Positions 42,972-52,506 of a stretch of 64,000 bases of DNA are shown here, piece after piece. The stretch is taken from positions 1,612,001 to 1,676,000 of the forward strand of contig NC_017735.1 in NCBI RefSeq assembly GCF_000259275.1, given 5' to 3'. Below the pieces are notes generated by a model that ran no database searches, was not told where the DNA came from, and was given only the letters and a program-made list of their open reading frames with translations. Both the position numbers and the translations under genes were made by a program. This stretch comes from Helicobacter cetorum MIT 99-5656. Lineage in GTDB: Bacteria; Campylobacterota; Campylobacteria; Campylobacterales; Helicobacteraceae. The first letter of the stretch is position 1; the number at the start of each line of letters is the position of its first letter.

Positions 42972-43940
42972 TTAAGATTGCAATCTTTTAGCGATTTCAT
43001 TGGCAACATCATAGCCGTGATTTAGAGCGGTGGCGATACTTGCCCCAGATTTGAATAAAATATCGCCCACAATGAATAAATTAGGGGTGTTACTACTCTC
43101 TAAATTTTCTTTCACTACAGGAATATTCGTGCTAGAATCTAGCTCCAAAGAGCAACGCTTAAAGAACTCTAAAGGCGTAGAACCCCCGATTGCATACAAT
43201 AAGCAATCAAAACTTTCGCTGGTGTTATCGGTAAAATTAACTTTAATTTGAGTGCCATCAGCTTCTAGGCTCTCAATATCCACCCCAAGCTTGCTTTTAA
43301 GCGTGTTGTTGTCTAGGACTTCTTGCAGGTTTTTGGCGTTGTCTTCGTTGATTCTAGTAAATTCAGTTCTTCGGTAGTTTAGAGTGGTGGGAGCGATTTT
43401 GCACAAAGAAATGGCGTATTCCACAGCTGAGTTACCCCCCCCTATAACAAGGGTTTTTTCATTCTCTTTACAATCATTAATGCTGAAAACCACTTGTTTA
43501 GAATGTGTAACAGGAATTTTGTAGTTAGTAGGGCGGTTTGGCTGACCCATTTTACCGATAGCAATAACCACAAATTTTGCATGATAGGTTTCATTAGAAG
43601 TAGTGGTAACCTTAAACAAATCGCCGTCTTTTTTTACGCTCTCAATATCGGTTTTATAGCTTGGAGTGATGTTATGCTCTTTTAAAAGCTTTGTAAAATT
43701 CTCTAAAGTCTCTTCTTTAAAGCTGTCTTTGAAAGGAATATGCCCCTTGAGTTCTACGACTTGCTTTCTATAATCTTTATCCACTCTCTTACCGGCTTTA
43801 TAAAACTTTTCCATCATGCCTGAATGGTTTTCTGTTTTTTCGCATAAAAGCACTTTTTTAACGCCTGCAACTTCGCATTCTATCGCTGTGGCTATGCCAC
43901 CAGGTCCTGCACCGACAATCAATACATCTAAAATATTCAT
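42972..43940 (-). CDS. fqrB: Flavodoxin:quinone/NADPH reductase (FqrB-like)
   Basis: An FAD- and NADPH-binding two-domain flavoprotein of 322 residues: VGAGPGGIATAIE (FAD) near residue 9, VIGGGNSAVEYA (NADPH) near 168, and FIVGDILF near the end. The CxxC redox pair of thioredoxin reductase is absent, so it is not TrxB although it looks similar. The H. pylori counterpart HP1164 is FqrB, which links flavodoxin to NADP; flavodoxin itself (fldA) is 1 kb away. Starts 12 bases after ccoS, forming a two-gene unit. Confidence 0.88.
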   Translation of the reverse strand: MNILDVLIVGAGPGGIATAIECEVAGVKKVLLCEKTENHSGMMEKFYKAGKRVDKDYRKQVVELKGHIPFKDSFKEETLENFTKLLKEHNITPSYKTDIESVKKDGDLFKVTTTSNETYHAKFVVIAIGKMGQPNRPTNYKIPVTHSKQVVFSINDCKENEKTLVIGGGNSAVEYAISLCKIAPTTLNYRRTEFTRINEDNAKNLQEVLDNNTLKSKLGVDIESLEADGTQIKVNFTDNTSESFDCLLYAIGGSTPLEFFKRCSLELDSSTNIPVVKENLESSNTPNLFIVGDILFKSGASIATALNHGYDVANEIAKRLQS

Positions 43941-43952
43941 TTTTATCCTTTG

Positions 43953-44165
43953 TTAATCATTTGAATTTAAATTTTTAGGGTTTTGGCGTTTTTCTTGGTT
44001 GATAGCGTCGTTTAAATCGCTAATGCTATCATACAGCACGCTTTCAAGCATGCGTTTTTCATCATCAAACTGACCACTTTTTACCCCCCATAAAAACGCC
44101 ATTAAACCTATTAATCCCATAAGAATGGAGACAATTAGCATGATAGTTAAAATTTCTGTATTCAT
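43953..44165 (-). CDS. ccoS: CcoS, cbb3 oxidase maturation protein
   Basis: 70 residues: one membrane helix (LTIMLIVSILMGLIGLMAFLWG) followed by KSGQFDDEKR, the hallmark of CcoS (WAVKSGQFDD). Needed for cofactor loading of cytochrome cbb3 oxidase. It is transcribed with fqrB. Confidence 0.9.
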   Translation of the reverse strand: MNTEILTIMLIVSILMGLIGLMAFLWGVKSGQFDDEKRMLESVLYDSISDLNDAINQEKRQNPKNLNSND

Positions 44166-44208
44166 CTCTCTCTTAATATGGGTTATTAGGGTTGTATAAC
44201 TTTATCAT

Positions 44209-44214
44209 TATACT
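44209..44214 (+). promoter_or_regulatory. -10 box (TATACT) upstream of the DedA-family gene
   Basis: TATACT in CATTATACTAAAAG, 75 bases before the ATG, in the divergent gap with ccoS. Confidence 0.45.
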
Positions 44215-44289
44215 AAAAGATAGCGTTTAAATCATAAATAAGTTGGGTAAGTTTGGATAACATGGGGCTAAAAACAAAAAAGGATTTTT

Positions 44290-44871
44290 ATGCAAGAAGC
44301 GTTAAGTAGTTTTCAAGAGAGTTTTAGCCAGTGGGGTTATCTCATCTTGTTTTTGTATTCTTTAGGAAGTGGGTATGTAGGAATTGTCATTGCATCCATT
44401 CTTAGTGCCACCACAAATACTTTAGACATCAAAATAACCATTCTAGTTGCTTTTTTAGGAAACATGGTAGGGAGTGGGGTGTTTGTGAGCTTTGCTCGTT
44501 ACCAAAAAAAAGAGTTTTTGAAGTATTTTGACAAACATAAAAGAAAGCTTGCTTTGGCGAGTTTGTGGGTGAAACGCTACGCTTTGGTGATGATTTTTAT
44601 TAACAAGTATTTGTATGGGGTTAAAAGCATTGTGCCTTTGGCGATTGGTTTTAGCAAGTATCCTTTAAAAAAGTTTTTGTGGCTTAATGCTTTATCTAGC
44701 TTGGTTTGGGCTGTAGTGGTGGGAAGCGTTTCTTTTGTGGCGAGCGATTGGGTTAAAACGCTTTATGAAAGGCTTTCTGATTATTCTTCTTTTTTTGTTC
44801 TTGGCGTGGTTCTTGGCGTGCTTTTGTTATGGTTTTTGTTGAAACGATACTCGCGCAAAATAGGTTTTTAA
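44290..44871 (+). CDS. DedA/SNARE-associated family membrane protein
   Basis: 193 residues and four to five hydrophobic helices. FLGNMVGSGVFVSFARYQ recalls the DedA 'G..lG...Y..GR..G' segment, and KRYALVMIFINKYLYGVKSIVPLAIGFSKY matches the 'F.gRF.P..R...p..AG' block. DedA proteins act in membrane homeostasis, probably lipid flipping. It sits where HP1162 is in H. pylori. Confidence 0.8.
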   Translation: MQEALSSFQESFSQWGYLILFLYSLGSGYVGIVIASILSATTNTLDIKITILVAFLGNMVGSGVFVSFARYQKKEFLKYFDKHKRKLALASLWVKRYALVMIFINKYLYGVKSIVPLAIGFSKYPLKKFLWLNALSSLVWAVVVGSVSFVASDWVKTLYERLSDYSSFFVLGVVLGVLLLWFLLKRYSRKIGF

Positions 44872-44966
44872 GCAAGATTTCAATTGAGTATGCTAAACTA
44901 CGCCCTAAGTATTCGCATTTTTAGATAGGCGGATGCGTTAGTATCTTTAAACAAAGGATTGAGATT

Positions 44967-45461
44967 ATGGAAAAAATCGGTATCTTTTTTGGAACAGACA
45001 GCGGAAACGCTGAAACTATCGCTGAAAAAATCAGCACAGCCATTGGTAATGCTGAAGTGATTGATGTGGCTAAGGCTTCCAAAGAACAATTTGATGGCTT
45101 CAAAAATGTGGTTTTAGTCGCTCCCACAGCTGGTGCGGGCGATTTACAGACGGATTGGGAAGACTTTTTAGGCACATTAGAAGCGAGTGATTTCGCTAGT
45201 AAGACTATCGGACTTGTAGGTTTGGGCGACCAAGACACTTATAGTGAGACTTTTGCAGAAGGCATTTTCCACATTTATGAAAAGGCTAAAGCGGGTAAGG
45301 TTGTAGGGCATACTTCAACTGATGGCTATAATTTTGAAGCTTCTAAAGCCGTAGAAGGCGGTAAATTTGTCGGTCTAGTGATTGATGAAGACAATCAAGA
45401 TGATTTGACTGATGAAAGAATTTCAAAATGGGTAGAAGAAATCAAAGGTTCTTTTGCTTAA
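44967..45461 (+). CDS. fldA: Flavodoxin
   Basis: FMN electron carrier that takes electrons from pyruvate:flavodoxin oxidoreductase; essential in H. pylori (HP1161). 164 residues: the phosphate loop [18 protein letters not shown] at the start, [16 protein letters not shown] and [12 protein letters not shown] around the flavin. As in H. pylori, alanine follows the TAG turn where many flavodoxins have a Trp. AAGGATTGAG precedes the ATG. Confidence 0.96.
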   Translation: MEKIGIFFGTDSGNAETIAEKISTAIGNAEVIDVAKASKEQFDGFKNVVLVAPTAGAGDLQTDWEDFLGTLEASDFASKTIGLVGLGDQDTYSETFAEGIFHIYEKAKAGKVVGHTSTDGYNFEASKAVEGGKFVGLVIDEDNQDDLTDERISKWVEEIKGSFA

Positions 45462-45509
45462 TTTCCTAGACTCTTAAGCGTTTGCTTAGGGGGTCATAAA
45501 CATATAGAA

Positions 45510-45932
45510 ATGCTAGAAATTGATAATCAAACTCCGCTAGGTTTTGATGACTCACTTTTAGAAAAAATCGCAGGATTTTTAGCTCCCACTCAAATGATTG
45601 AACTTGTCTTAGTGGGTGCTGAAAAAATGCGAGAAATCAACAGAGATTTAAGAAAATGCGATTATGCGACTGATGTTTTGAGCTTCCCTTTAGAAGCCAT
45701 TTCTTACGCCCCCTTAGGAAGCGTGGTAATTAACATGCCTTTGGCTAAAGAAAACGCCATGAAATTAGGGCATAGCTTAGAAAATGAAGTCGCCCTTTTA
45801 TTTATTCATGGGGTGCTACACTTGCTAGGCTATGACCATGAAAAAGATGAAGGCGAGCAGCGACAAAAAGAGAGCGAGCTAATTAAAGCGTTTGGCTTGC
45901 CTTTGAGCTTGATTGAGCGGGTAGAGAGCTAA
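45510..45932 (+). CDS. ybeY: Endoribonuclease YbeY
   Basis: A metal-dependent RNase for 16S rRNA maturation and ribosome quality control. 140 residues with the zinc motif [14 protein letters not shown] (HGxLHLxGYDH) near residue 93 and [11 protein letters not shown] before it. It lies 48 bases downstream of fldA. The H. pylori counterpart is HP1160. Confidence 0.94.
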   Translation: MLEIDNQTPLGFDDSLLEKIAGFLAPTQMIELVLVGAEKMREINRDLRKCDYATDVLSFPLEAISYAPLGSVVINMPLAKENAMKLGHSLENEVALLFIHGVLHLLGYDHEKDEGEQRQKESELIKAFGLPLSLIERVES

Positions 45933-45962
45933 GCTTATTTTGTAGTTTAGCTACTTTAAAAG

Positions 45963-46015
45963 AAACGCCCTTGAATTAAAAATCCCATGCTTAATTTGGG
46001 TTTTTTGGGGCGTTT
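45963..46015 (+). terminator. Likely terminator after ybeY
   Basis: AAACGCCC and GGGCGTTT can pair around a 37-base interior that has its own small stem (TCCCA / TTGGG) and a TTTTTT run. Located 30 bases after ybeY and upstream of aapA locus B. Confidence 0.4.
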
Positions 46016-46157
46016 GCAACTTCTTTGATTTTTGTTATTCGCTTGATTTTTTAGTTTTATTATCCATTTAATTTCTCAATTCTATAACTTTCTTATTTTT
46101 TTATAATGCTTACTGAATTGATGAAGTCAAGGTTGAAAGTCTTAAGCAAGTTTATTG

Positions 46158-46163
46158 TAGAAT
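46158..46163 (+). promoter_or_regulatory. -10 box of aapA locus B
   Basis: TAGAAT in TTGTAGAATATC, shared with locus A, followed by the capping stem GCCCCATA / TATGGGGC (46172-46194). Confidence 0.65.
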
Positions 46164-46170
46164 ATCTTTA

Positions 46171-46248
46171 CGCCCCATAGTCCAAGTATGGGGCAAACTT
46201 ACCAAAAGAGAAGCTTATCATGTCCAAGTTACATGATAAAAACTCTTG
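46171..46248 (-). ncRNA. isoA: IsoA antisense RNA antitoxin, locus B
   Basis: A TATACT box on the minus strand at 46255-46260 inside the toxin frame predicts a start near 46248 and an RNA of about 78 bases ending in the GCCCCATA hairpin. Same layout as locus A, but the leader and loop bases differ, so each RNA may pair specifically with its own toxin mRNA. Confidence 0.6.
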
Positions 46249-46312
46249 GTTAGTAGTATATCTTAAATTCTCTGTTAAGGGGTTTAAGTTTGTCTTTTTA
46301 CTCAAAAGATAG
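46220..46312 (+). CDS. aapA: AapA-type toxic membrane peptide, locus B, 30 aa
   Basis: ATG at 46220; the peptide begins MSKLHDKNSWLVVYLKFS and ends KFVFLLKR, exactly 30 residues like locus A and AapA1 of H. pylori. The ribosome site is weak (AAGAGAAG). The -10 box, 5' capping stem, 3' CCTTT and terminator hairpin (to 46390) are shared with locus A. It sits between ybeY and the fic remnant. Confidence 0.83.
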   Translation: MSKLHDKNSWLVVYLKFSVKGFKFVFLLKR

Positions 46313-46404
46313 CTAATCAAAGTTCCCTTAAGCTCAAAAAGCTTAGGGGTTTCCTTTAAAAGTGGGTTTGCTCAAACTTTTGGGGCGTTTAATTGGCTTG
46401 TTTT

Positions 46405-46800
46405 TAAAACTTTTTAAAGCCCTTCATAGTAAGTAATACGATTGAGTAATTGCCTTTAATGACAGCGAGTGAATCATTGATATTGGTGCTTAAATGCTTT
46501 TTAAAAGCGTTTTGATTTTTTAAACCATTCACAGGCATCTCTTTATTACACTCAAATAAGCGGTTTTATCAATCCTATCTTAAAGCACGATTTTTTCAAT
46601 TCCTTTTAAGCAATAAGCTAAGCCATATCCCAGTCGCTCTGCTATTACCTTCTGAGAAAGGGTGGGCGGTGTTCATTTCTACATATTTCTACATGCTTCA
46701 AACAAAAAGCTTTCTTGTAGCCCCTAATCGTGGCTTCTATCGTGAGACCATTTTGAATTAAGTTCTTAGCTTTTTTCAAACTCCGTTTGTCTAAACATAA
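46405..46800 (-). pseudogene. fic: Remnant of a fic (AMP-transferase) gene
   Basis: Minus-strand translation in shifting frames gives LCLDKRSLKKAKNLIQNG near 46790-46730, a [10 protein letters not shown] patch, then the Fic core [20 protein letters not shown] (about 46610-46665), and finally IDKTAYLSVIKRC and a C-terminal TYYEG-like end near 46410. The Fic motif HPFxxGNxR is preserved, but at least three frame changes and a missing middle section rule out a functional enzyme. H. pylori has fic (HP1159) at this same place between ybeY and proC. Confidence 0.8.
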
Positions 46801-46809
46801 CGCTTATTC

Positions 46810-47589
46810 TTAAGAACGCATTTTTTTCACGCTTTCATGGCAAGCTTCTATGAATGCCCCCCTAACCCCCCTTTTTTCTAGCACGCTCAAGCCTTCAATG
46901 GTCGTGCCTTTGGGGGTGCAAATTTGCTCGGTAATGATTTCGGGGCGTTCGTTTTCTAAAAGCTTGGCAAAGCCCTTAAAAGTCGCACTGACTAACTTCA
47001 AAGAATCCTTCGCACTCAGACCTTCCCTAACGCCCGCATCTTTCAAGCTACTTGCCACTAAGCTTAAAAAAGCGAGCGAACTCCCATTGGTCGCTACGCT
47101 AGAATTGACCTGTTCTTCACTACCCACTTGCACGCAATTCCCAAAACTCTCAATAATACTAAAAGCCTTTTCACTCACCAAAGGCACATGCGATTTTTCA
47201 CACACTGCCGTAGATGAGAGAGCGAATTTGCTGGCGATATTAGGCATGCATTTGAGATAATGCAAAGAGTTCAGAGCGTTTTCTAACGCTTCAAAGCTCA
47301 CTCCCGCTAATGCACTTAAAACACTCTTAGCCTGACCTTGATAGCAAAAATCCTTAAGATTATAAGGCTTATAGAGTAAAAACACAAATTTTTCATGCAC
47401 ATCAATAGCGTTTTCATAAGACACAACGCTCGCTTGAATGTTTTTTTCTTGTAAAAAAGGGGCGATTTTTTCAGGGTTTTTACCCGTGATTTCCAAGCGG
47501 AAATGTTTTGACAACGCCTGATGAGAGCCTTCTAAAATCGCTTGAGCCATATTCCCATAACCGATAAATTGTAAAGTTTCCACACGCAC
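46810..47589 (-). CDS. proC: Pyrroline-5-carboxylate reductase
   Basis: Last step of proline synthesis. 259 residues: the Rossmann start LQFIGYGNMAQAILEG, then the catalytic-domain signature in ATFKGFAKLL and TPKGTTIEGLSVLEKRGVRG, the ProC pattern near the C-terminus. Slightly shorter than the usual ~270. It is 3 bases upstream-adjacent to the hopL-like gene in the same direction, as HP1158-HP1157. Confidence 0.9.
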   Translation of the reverse strand: MRVETLQFIGYGNMAQAILEGSHQALSKHFRLEITGKNPEKIAPFLQEKNIQASVVSYENAIDVHEKFVFLLYKPYNLKDFCYQGQAKSVLSALAGVSFEALENALNSLHYLKCMPNIASKFALSSTAVCEKSHVPLVSEKAFSIIESFGNCVQVGSEEQVNSSVATNGSSLAFLSLVASSLKDAGVREGLSAKDSLKLVSATFKGFAKLLENERPEIITEQICTPKGTTIEGLSVLEKRGVRGAFIEACHESVKKMRS

Positions 47590-47592
47590 TCC

Positions 47593-50500
47593 TTAAAACG
47601 CCGTAATATAATTGATATAAAAAGTATAAAGCCTTCTATAGTTCACATCAGCCCCAGCACTCTTTAAATACACTTGGTCAATAAAAGGCACTTTAATCCC
47701 AAATTCTACGCTCTTTTGACTTAAAATCCCTTGATTATGAAAATTCTTAGAAAAACGCTTAAACTCTGCAAAATTTGTCCGCACCCCAAAATTCAACGCC
47801 ACTTGAAAATTCGCTAGATGAATGTTGTTAGCATCCCCCCAGTTATCAATGATCTGTTGTCTAAGAGAACTAAGCCATGTTGTGCCACCTAGTTGAATCC
47901 CAGTAAACAACCCAAAATTCAACGCCTTAGTATGATAAGTCCTTCTAAATAAGTTCCATAAAAAATCTGTGCCTAAACCATAAGCAAAGATATTGGCTTT
48001 CACGCTTTGATTTGCCACACCCATTTCACTATAGCCATAATCCACAAAGAGATAATGCCTAAGACCCAGATTTCTAGCCTTCCCAAAGAAGTATTTATAG
48101 CCCACACTCGCTCCCACACCATTACTCATACCATGTTGAGTGCTTTTACCCGCTACATACTGGCTTAAAATGGGGTTAGCCCCATAACTACTAGCTTGTG
48201 CGTAAGCGTTTTGAACCTGATTTCTTGCATTTACCATGGCTTCTAGTAATTTTTGCTGGACACTAAAAAACTTGTTATCCCCTAGAAGCTGGCGTAAGGT
48301 TTGAGAGAAAGACTGGATAGTGGTTGTGTTAGAAGTGATTTCTTGGAGTAAGGTTAAAATCACATTAGGGCTAATATCGTTTTGTAAGGCTTGAAACCCT
48401 TTAGAAATAGCTTGAGTGATAGTGTTAAAAGCTGTTTTAAGGTCTGTTTGATTACTAGCTTGATTTTGTATAAACCCAGCGGTTTTAATAAATTCTGTGA
48501 GTAAAACCACTAAATTATTGGTATCACTCACCCCACTTGTAGGGATAGCCCCTAAGAGATTGATAAGACCACCGGTGCAACCATTTTGTGAACCACCGCC
48601 ACCGCCACCACCAGAACTGCTACCATTACTACACAAATTACTCAGTTGTCCGTTGCCACCCTTTAACGCTTCAAAGAATTGTTTTAAGCCGTTTTCAACG
48701 CCTTTGTTATTCCCAGAACTAGCGATAATGTCGGCTATTTTTTTAGCGTCATCGTAGATTTTTTGTAGGTTGTTGTTTTGGTTCTCTTGTTTTAGTTCTA
48801 CAGCTTTTTTTTGTTGAGTGGTGTTTTTATTAGGGGTGTAGCAACTACTATGGCTACCACCCTCACTTTGAACCATGCTCGCTCCTTGAGTTCTAGTGCA
48901 TGGGGTATAGCCATTGTTACTACCACCACTCCCACCTTTCTCGTCTTGATTACTACTAGGGGTATAATTCCCCAATTTCCCTTCGCTCGCATCTATCAAC
49001 ATTTGGTAGGCTGTGCCGATGTTACCGCTATTGTTTTGTTTGCCACTTTCTTGTTCGCCATTACTACCATTAAAACTTTTAAGTTGTGCGATAATCTGTT
49101 GTAATAACCCATTGCTAGTAAGCGTTATTTTTTGAACATTGTAGGTTATTTGGTTGTTATTCCCACTTGTGCTATTTCCTTTGCTTTCTTCTTTCTCTTT
49201 CGTTAAAGAATACCCCAAAGCCTGTTGTAACCCACTATAATAATTCTTAGGGTCTGACCATTGCTGGTGGCACCAATTGTTATTCTGTCCGCTACTAGTT
49301 CCATTCGCACATGAGCCATTAGTGGTTGTTACACTCAATTGCTGGCCTACTTGCTGTGTTTGTTGCGGACTTTGGTCAACCATAGCCTGAACTGAAGTAG
49401 GCACTTGCTGGTTAATGGTGTTAATCAATTGGTAAAAATTCGCTCTTAACTGAATGCATAAATCTTGATTAGTTCCACTACCACTGCCATTACATTGTGA
49501 ATTTTGTTGCCCCCCTTGTTGCTGTTGCTGACTTTCACTACCTTTACCATTAGTGCCATTGATAAAATAAATCGCATTCGCCCATTTTTGAATATTGCTT
49601 TCTTGGTTTTTAAAAGCTTCAGAAATACTTTTTTGAAATTGATTCACATTCGCTAGAACATTATCTAACGCTCCTACTACCGTGTTAGCTTGGGGGGTTG
49701 TAGTGGTTGTAGTAGTGCCTTTGCTTGCGAGATTATTCACTTGAACCCCACTAGCCCCACTCACTCCATTACTGCCTACAGAACTCCCATTAGCAACCCC
49801 ACTATTACCCCCTAAAGCTTGTAAAAGCTGTGTTTTAGCATTTTCGCTATTGACTCCCACTCTTGCTTGTAGCTGTAGTTTTTGTTCTTCGGGTGGATTA
49901 CTACTGCCATTAGTAATACTAGAAGTGCTTAAAATCGTCTGCAATTGCCCATTCCCACTGATACTCAAACCCCCTGAAGAACTTTGACTGGTGTTTCCGT
50001 TACAATCTTGGGTTCCCCCTTCTTTTGGTGCGCATAATATCTTGGCATTTTTTGTCAAGTTTTCTTCAGATGTTTTTAAAGAGCTATAAACATCCCACAC
50101 TTGAGACACCAGGTTGAAGGAGTTCACGCCGATTTGATGGCTTTTAGTGATTTTTGAAGCGGCGATTAAGGCGTTTGTGCTGGGGTTAGTGGTGTTATTT
50201 TGGAGTTGTTGCCCTTCTCCTATAGTGCCATTATTAGGCACTTTGCATGAGAACTGGCCTTGAGCGTCATTTCCGGTTTGGTTATTAGCAATAGTAGTGC
50301 AATCATATGCACTGATATTCTGCCCTTGAGCGTTGGTAACGGTGCCAATTTGGTTGTTATTGGAAGTGTTTTTGAGTAAGTCTTTGGGTTCATTGAACCC
50401 TGAACTACCATTCCAAGTAATACTCTTTAAAACTTTATTGTAGTTTGCTATCGTTTTTTTATACGCTTGGAAATTCAAAGCGTTGTGTAGGTTGTTGAGA

Positions 50501-51800
50501 TTGTAAGTGGTAATATTGATAGCGTTATTGTCTAAAGTGTTTAAAGCGATGCTCTGAAGCCTTTGAGCGATAGTTTGGATTTGTTGTTGGTTAGCGGTTA
50601 GATTTTGGTTGTTTGGTGTTGCTTGCTTGCCTTCTTTAGTGGTGTTACTACCATAGGTTGCTAGGGGGTTTAAATCTTTGATGAATTGTTCTAAATATCC
50701 TATTTGACCTTGTGGTTGGCAGTTTTGTTGGTTGTTACCCTGATTAGTTTGGCTGCAACCATTACTACCACTTTGCTGGTTTTCACTCAAACTACCTGTT
50801 AAGGTGTTCATTAAAAGGGTGTCGTTGTAGTAAGCTGTGTTGTTAGAAGAAGTTTGGGTAAGCCCTAAGATAGAGTTTGGCATGGGGTTAAAAAGCCCAA
50901 CAGGAGCTGAAGGGGGGTTTAATACCGTGTGCGTAGCCGTAGTGCCTGTTTTATAAACGCCTACCCCAAAAGTGTTTAAAGCTGCTTGTAAGGCTGTGGT
51001 GTTAGCTTCATTATTGCTCTTGTTGACTGCAGCGGTTAAATTAGTGAGTAAAGCTTGAACATAAGTGGTGGTGGTGGTCTTAGAAATATTGCCTTCAATT
51101 TGTTCTAGGAGTTTAGCCATAGATTGTGCGGTGTTTTGTAATTGGGCTTTGACTTCTTTGGTGTTATCGCTAGGGTTAAGGCTATTAACGGTGTTAGTGA
51201 TATTAGAGCTTAAAACAATGCCTTCTTCAAATTGCTGAGCTAGGGTGGTAGGTGTATTGACCTGCGCCTGTTCCTACAACAGCTCCAGGAGGTAAATCTT
51301 TTATGCCGATAGGGGTTTGATTTTGTTGTCCGTCATTATTTGCAGGGTTTTTGGTGTAATAACCTGGTCCGCTAAAGCTTTGGTAACCACTAGTGCCATT
51401 AGGGGGTGTGTTATAAGTGAAACCAAATTGCTTTTCATTAGGGATTCCGCCTAGGATAATAGATTGCATTAAAGCTTGGAAGATGTTTTGGGTGATAGAG
51501 TTAGCTTCTTGGGTAGCACTACATTGATTTTGATTAGGGGGATTGCTACAATTTGTTTGACTACCACCATTCTTGTTATCAGTGGCTAATCCGTCTTTTA
51601 AGAGATGTTGTAAAACTTGGGGGCTAAAACTTGGACTACTTCCACTAGGGGTGCTAAAAGATTTATTGGTTAAGTCCTAGTTATACCAAAGCGTGGTCAA
51701 AGCGGTGGTAATATCATTGTTTAAAGCGTCCATAACACTTTTGAAAAGAGATGAGTTAGTAGGGAGAAGCGTTTTAAACACCCGCTGATATATAGTTATG
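47593..51800 (-). pseudogene. hopL: Broken hopL-like outer membrane protein gene
   Basis: A large Hop-type protein: the open 1175-residue part (47593-51120) has Asn/Gln/Ser/Gly-rich repeats and a C-terminal barrel (GVGASVGYKYFFGKARN; end RRLYTFYINYITAF). Upstream the same protein continues without a start (TTLAQQFEEGIVLSSN) to a frameshift near 51252-51279. It then follows another frame through GIPNEKQFGFTYN to an in-frame TAG at 51677-51679, beyond which ITTALTTLWYN and FKTLLPTNSSLFKS still look Hop-like. No signal peptide or Hop N-terminus remains; the 5' end is missing next to IS copy 3. Intact HopL in H. pylori is about 1230 residues. It cannot be exported normally. Confidence 0.8.
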
Positions 51801-51941
51801 TATATAGTTTATATTTCCCTAGTATTTTCTCTTGTTTTAAGCGTTTCATGATTTGCTTAGTGTTAGTGGACGGTTGCTTAATCATTGATTAAAGCGATAA
51901 GATTTAATTTTAGAATGAGTTGTTTACATAGGGGGCTTTAA
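51801..51941. other. Short non-coding stretch between the hopL remnant and IS copy 3
   Basis: 141 bases with a TATATAGTTATGTATATAG palindrome-like patch near 51790-51810 and no gene with a ribosome site. It ends in the CTTTAA that borders the IS left end. In H. pylori this place holds hopI, which is absent here. Confidence 0.4.
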
Positions 51942-52053
51942 TTTTATCCCAACAAAGCGAAAAACTCCGTCCTTTAGGGCGGAGATGTAAGCGTCAATAG
52001 CCGTTAGGCTATTTTTTAGTGTCATTTAACCTAAAAACAAAAGGTTAGCAAAT

Positions 52054-52470
52054 CTAATGTGGTGTTTCTTGCTCTTGGATATATTGCTTAATGATTTCTA
52101 AAGGAGCACCCCCACAGCTTCCAGCAAAATAACTAGGCGACCATAAATGATTGCCCCACAAAGTAGCTTTAACATTTTTAAAATTTTGTTGTCTAACCAA
52201 ACGACTACTAACACCCTTTAAAGAATTAACTAACCTACTAACACTAACTTTTGGTGGATAATTGATAAGTAAATGCACATGGTCGCTTTCCCCATCAAAT
52301 TCTACTAACTCGCTTTCAAAGTCTTTGCATACCTTAGCAAATACAGAACCTAAAAAGTCTATAACTTCTTTGTTGAATGCTTTACGCCTATATTTAGTTA
52401 CAAATACTAAATGCACATGCATTAAAAAAACACAATGTCTGCCATGTCTAATATTATCAATTTGTTTCAT
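52054..52470 (-). CDS. tnpA: TnpA Y1 transposase of IS copy 3
   Basis: 138 residues identical to the other two copies, with the His64/His66 HUH pair and Tyr130. Intact and divergent from tnpB by 36 bases. Confidence 0.95.
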   Translation of the reverse strand: MKQIDNIRHGRHCVFLMHVHLVFVTKYRRKAFNKEVIDFLGSVFAKVCKDFESELVEFDGESDHVHLLINYPPKVSVSRLVNSLKGVSSRLVRQQNFKNVKATLWGNHLWSPSYFAGSCGGAPLEIIKQYIQEQETPH

Positions 52471-52506
52471 AGACCAAGTTTAACTAAATTATGCTAAAAT
52501 CTTTCT

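Noticed and set aside
42972..43940. Thioredoxin reductase (trxB)
   Set aside because: The redox CxxC motif is absent, and the neighbour flavodoxin plus the H. pylori ortholog support FqrB.
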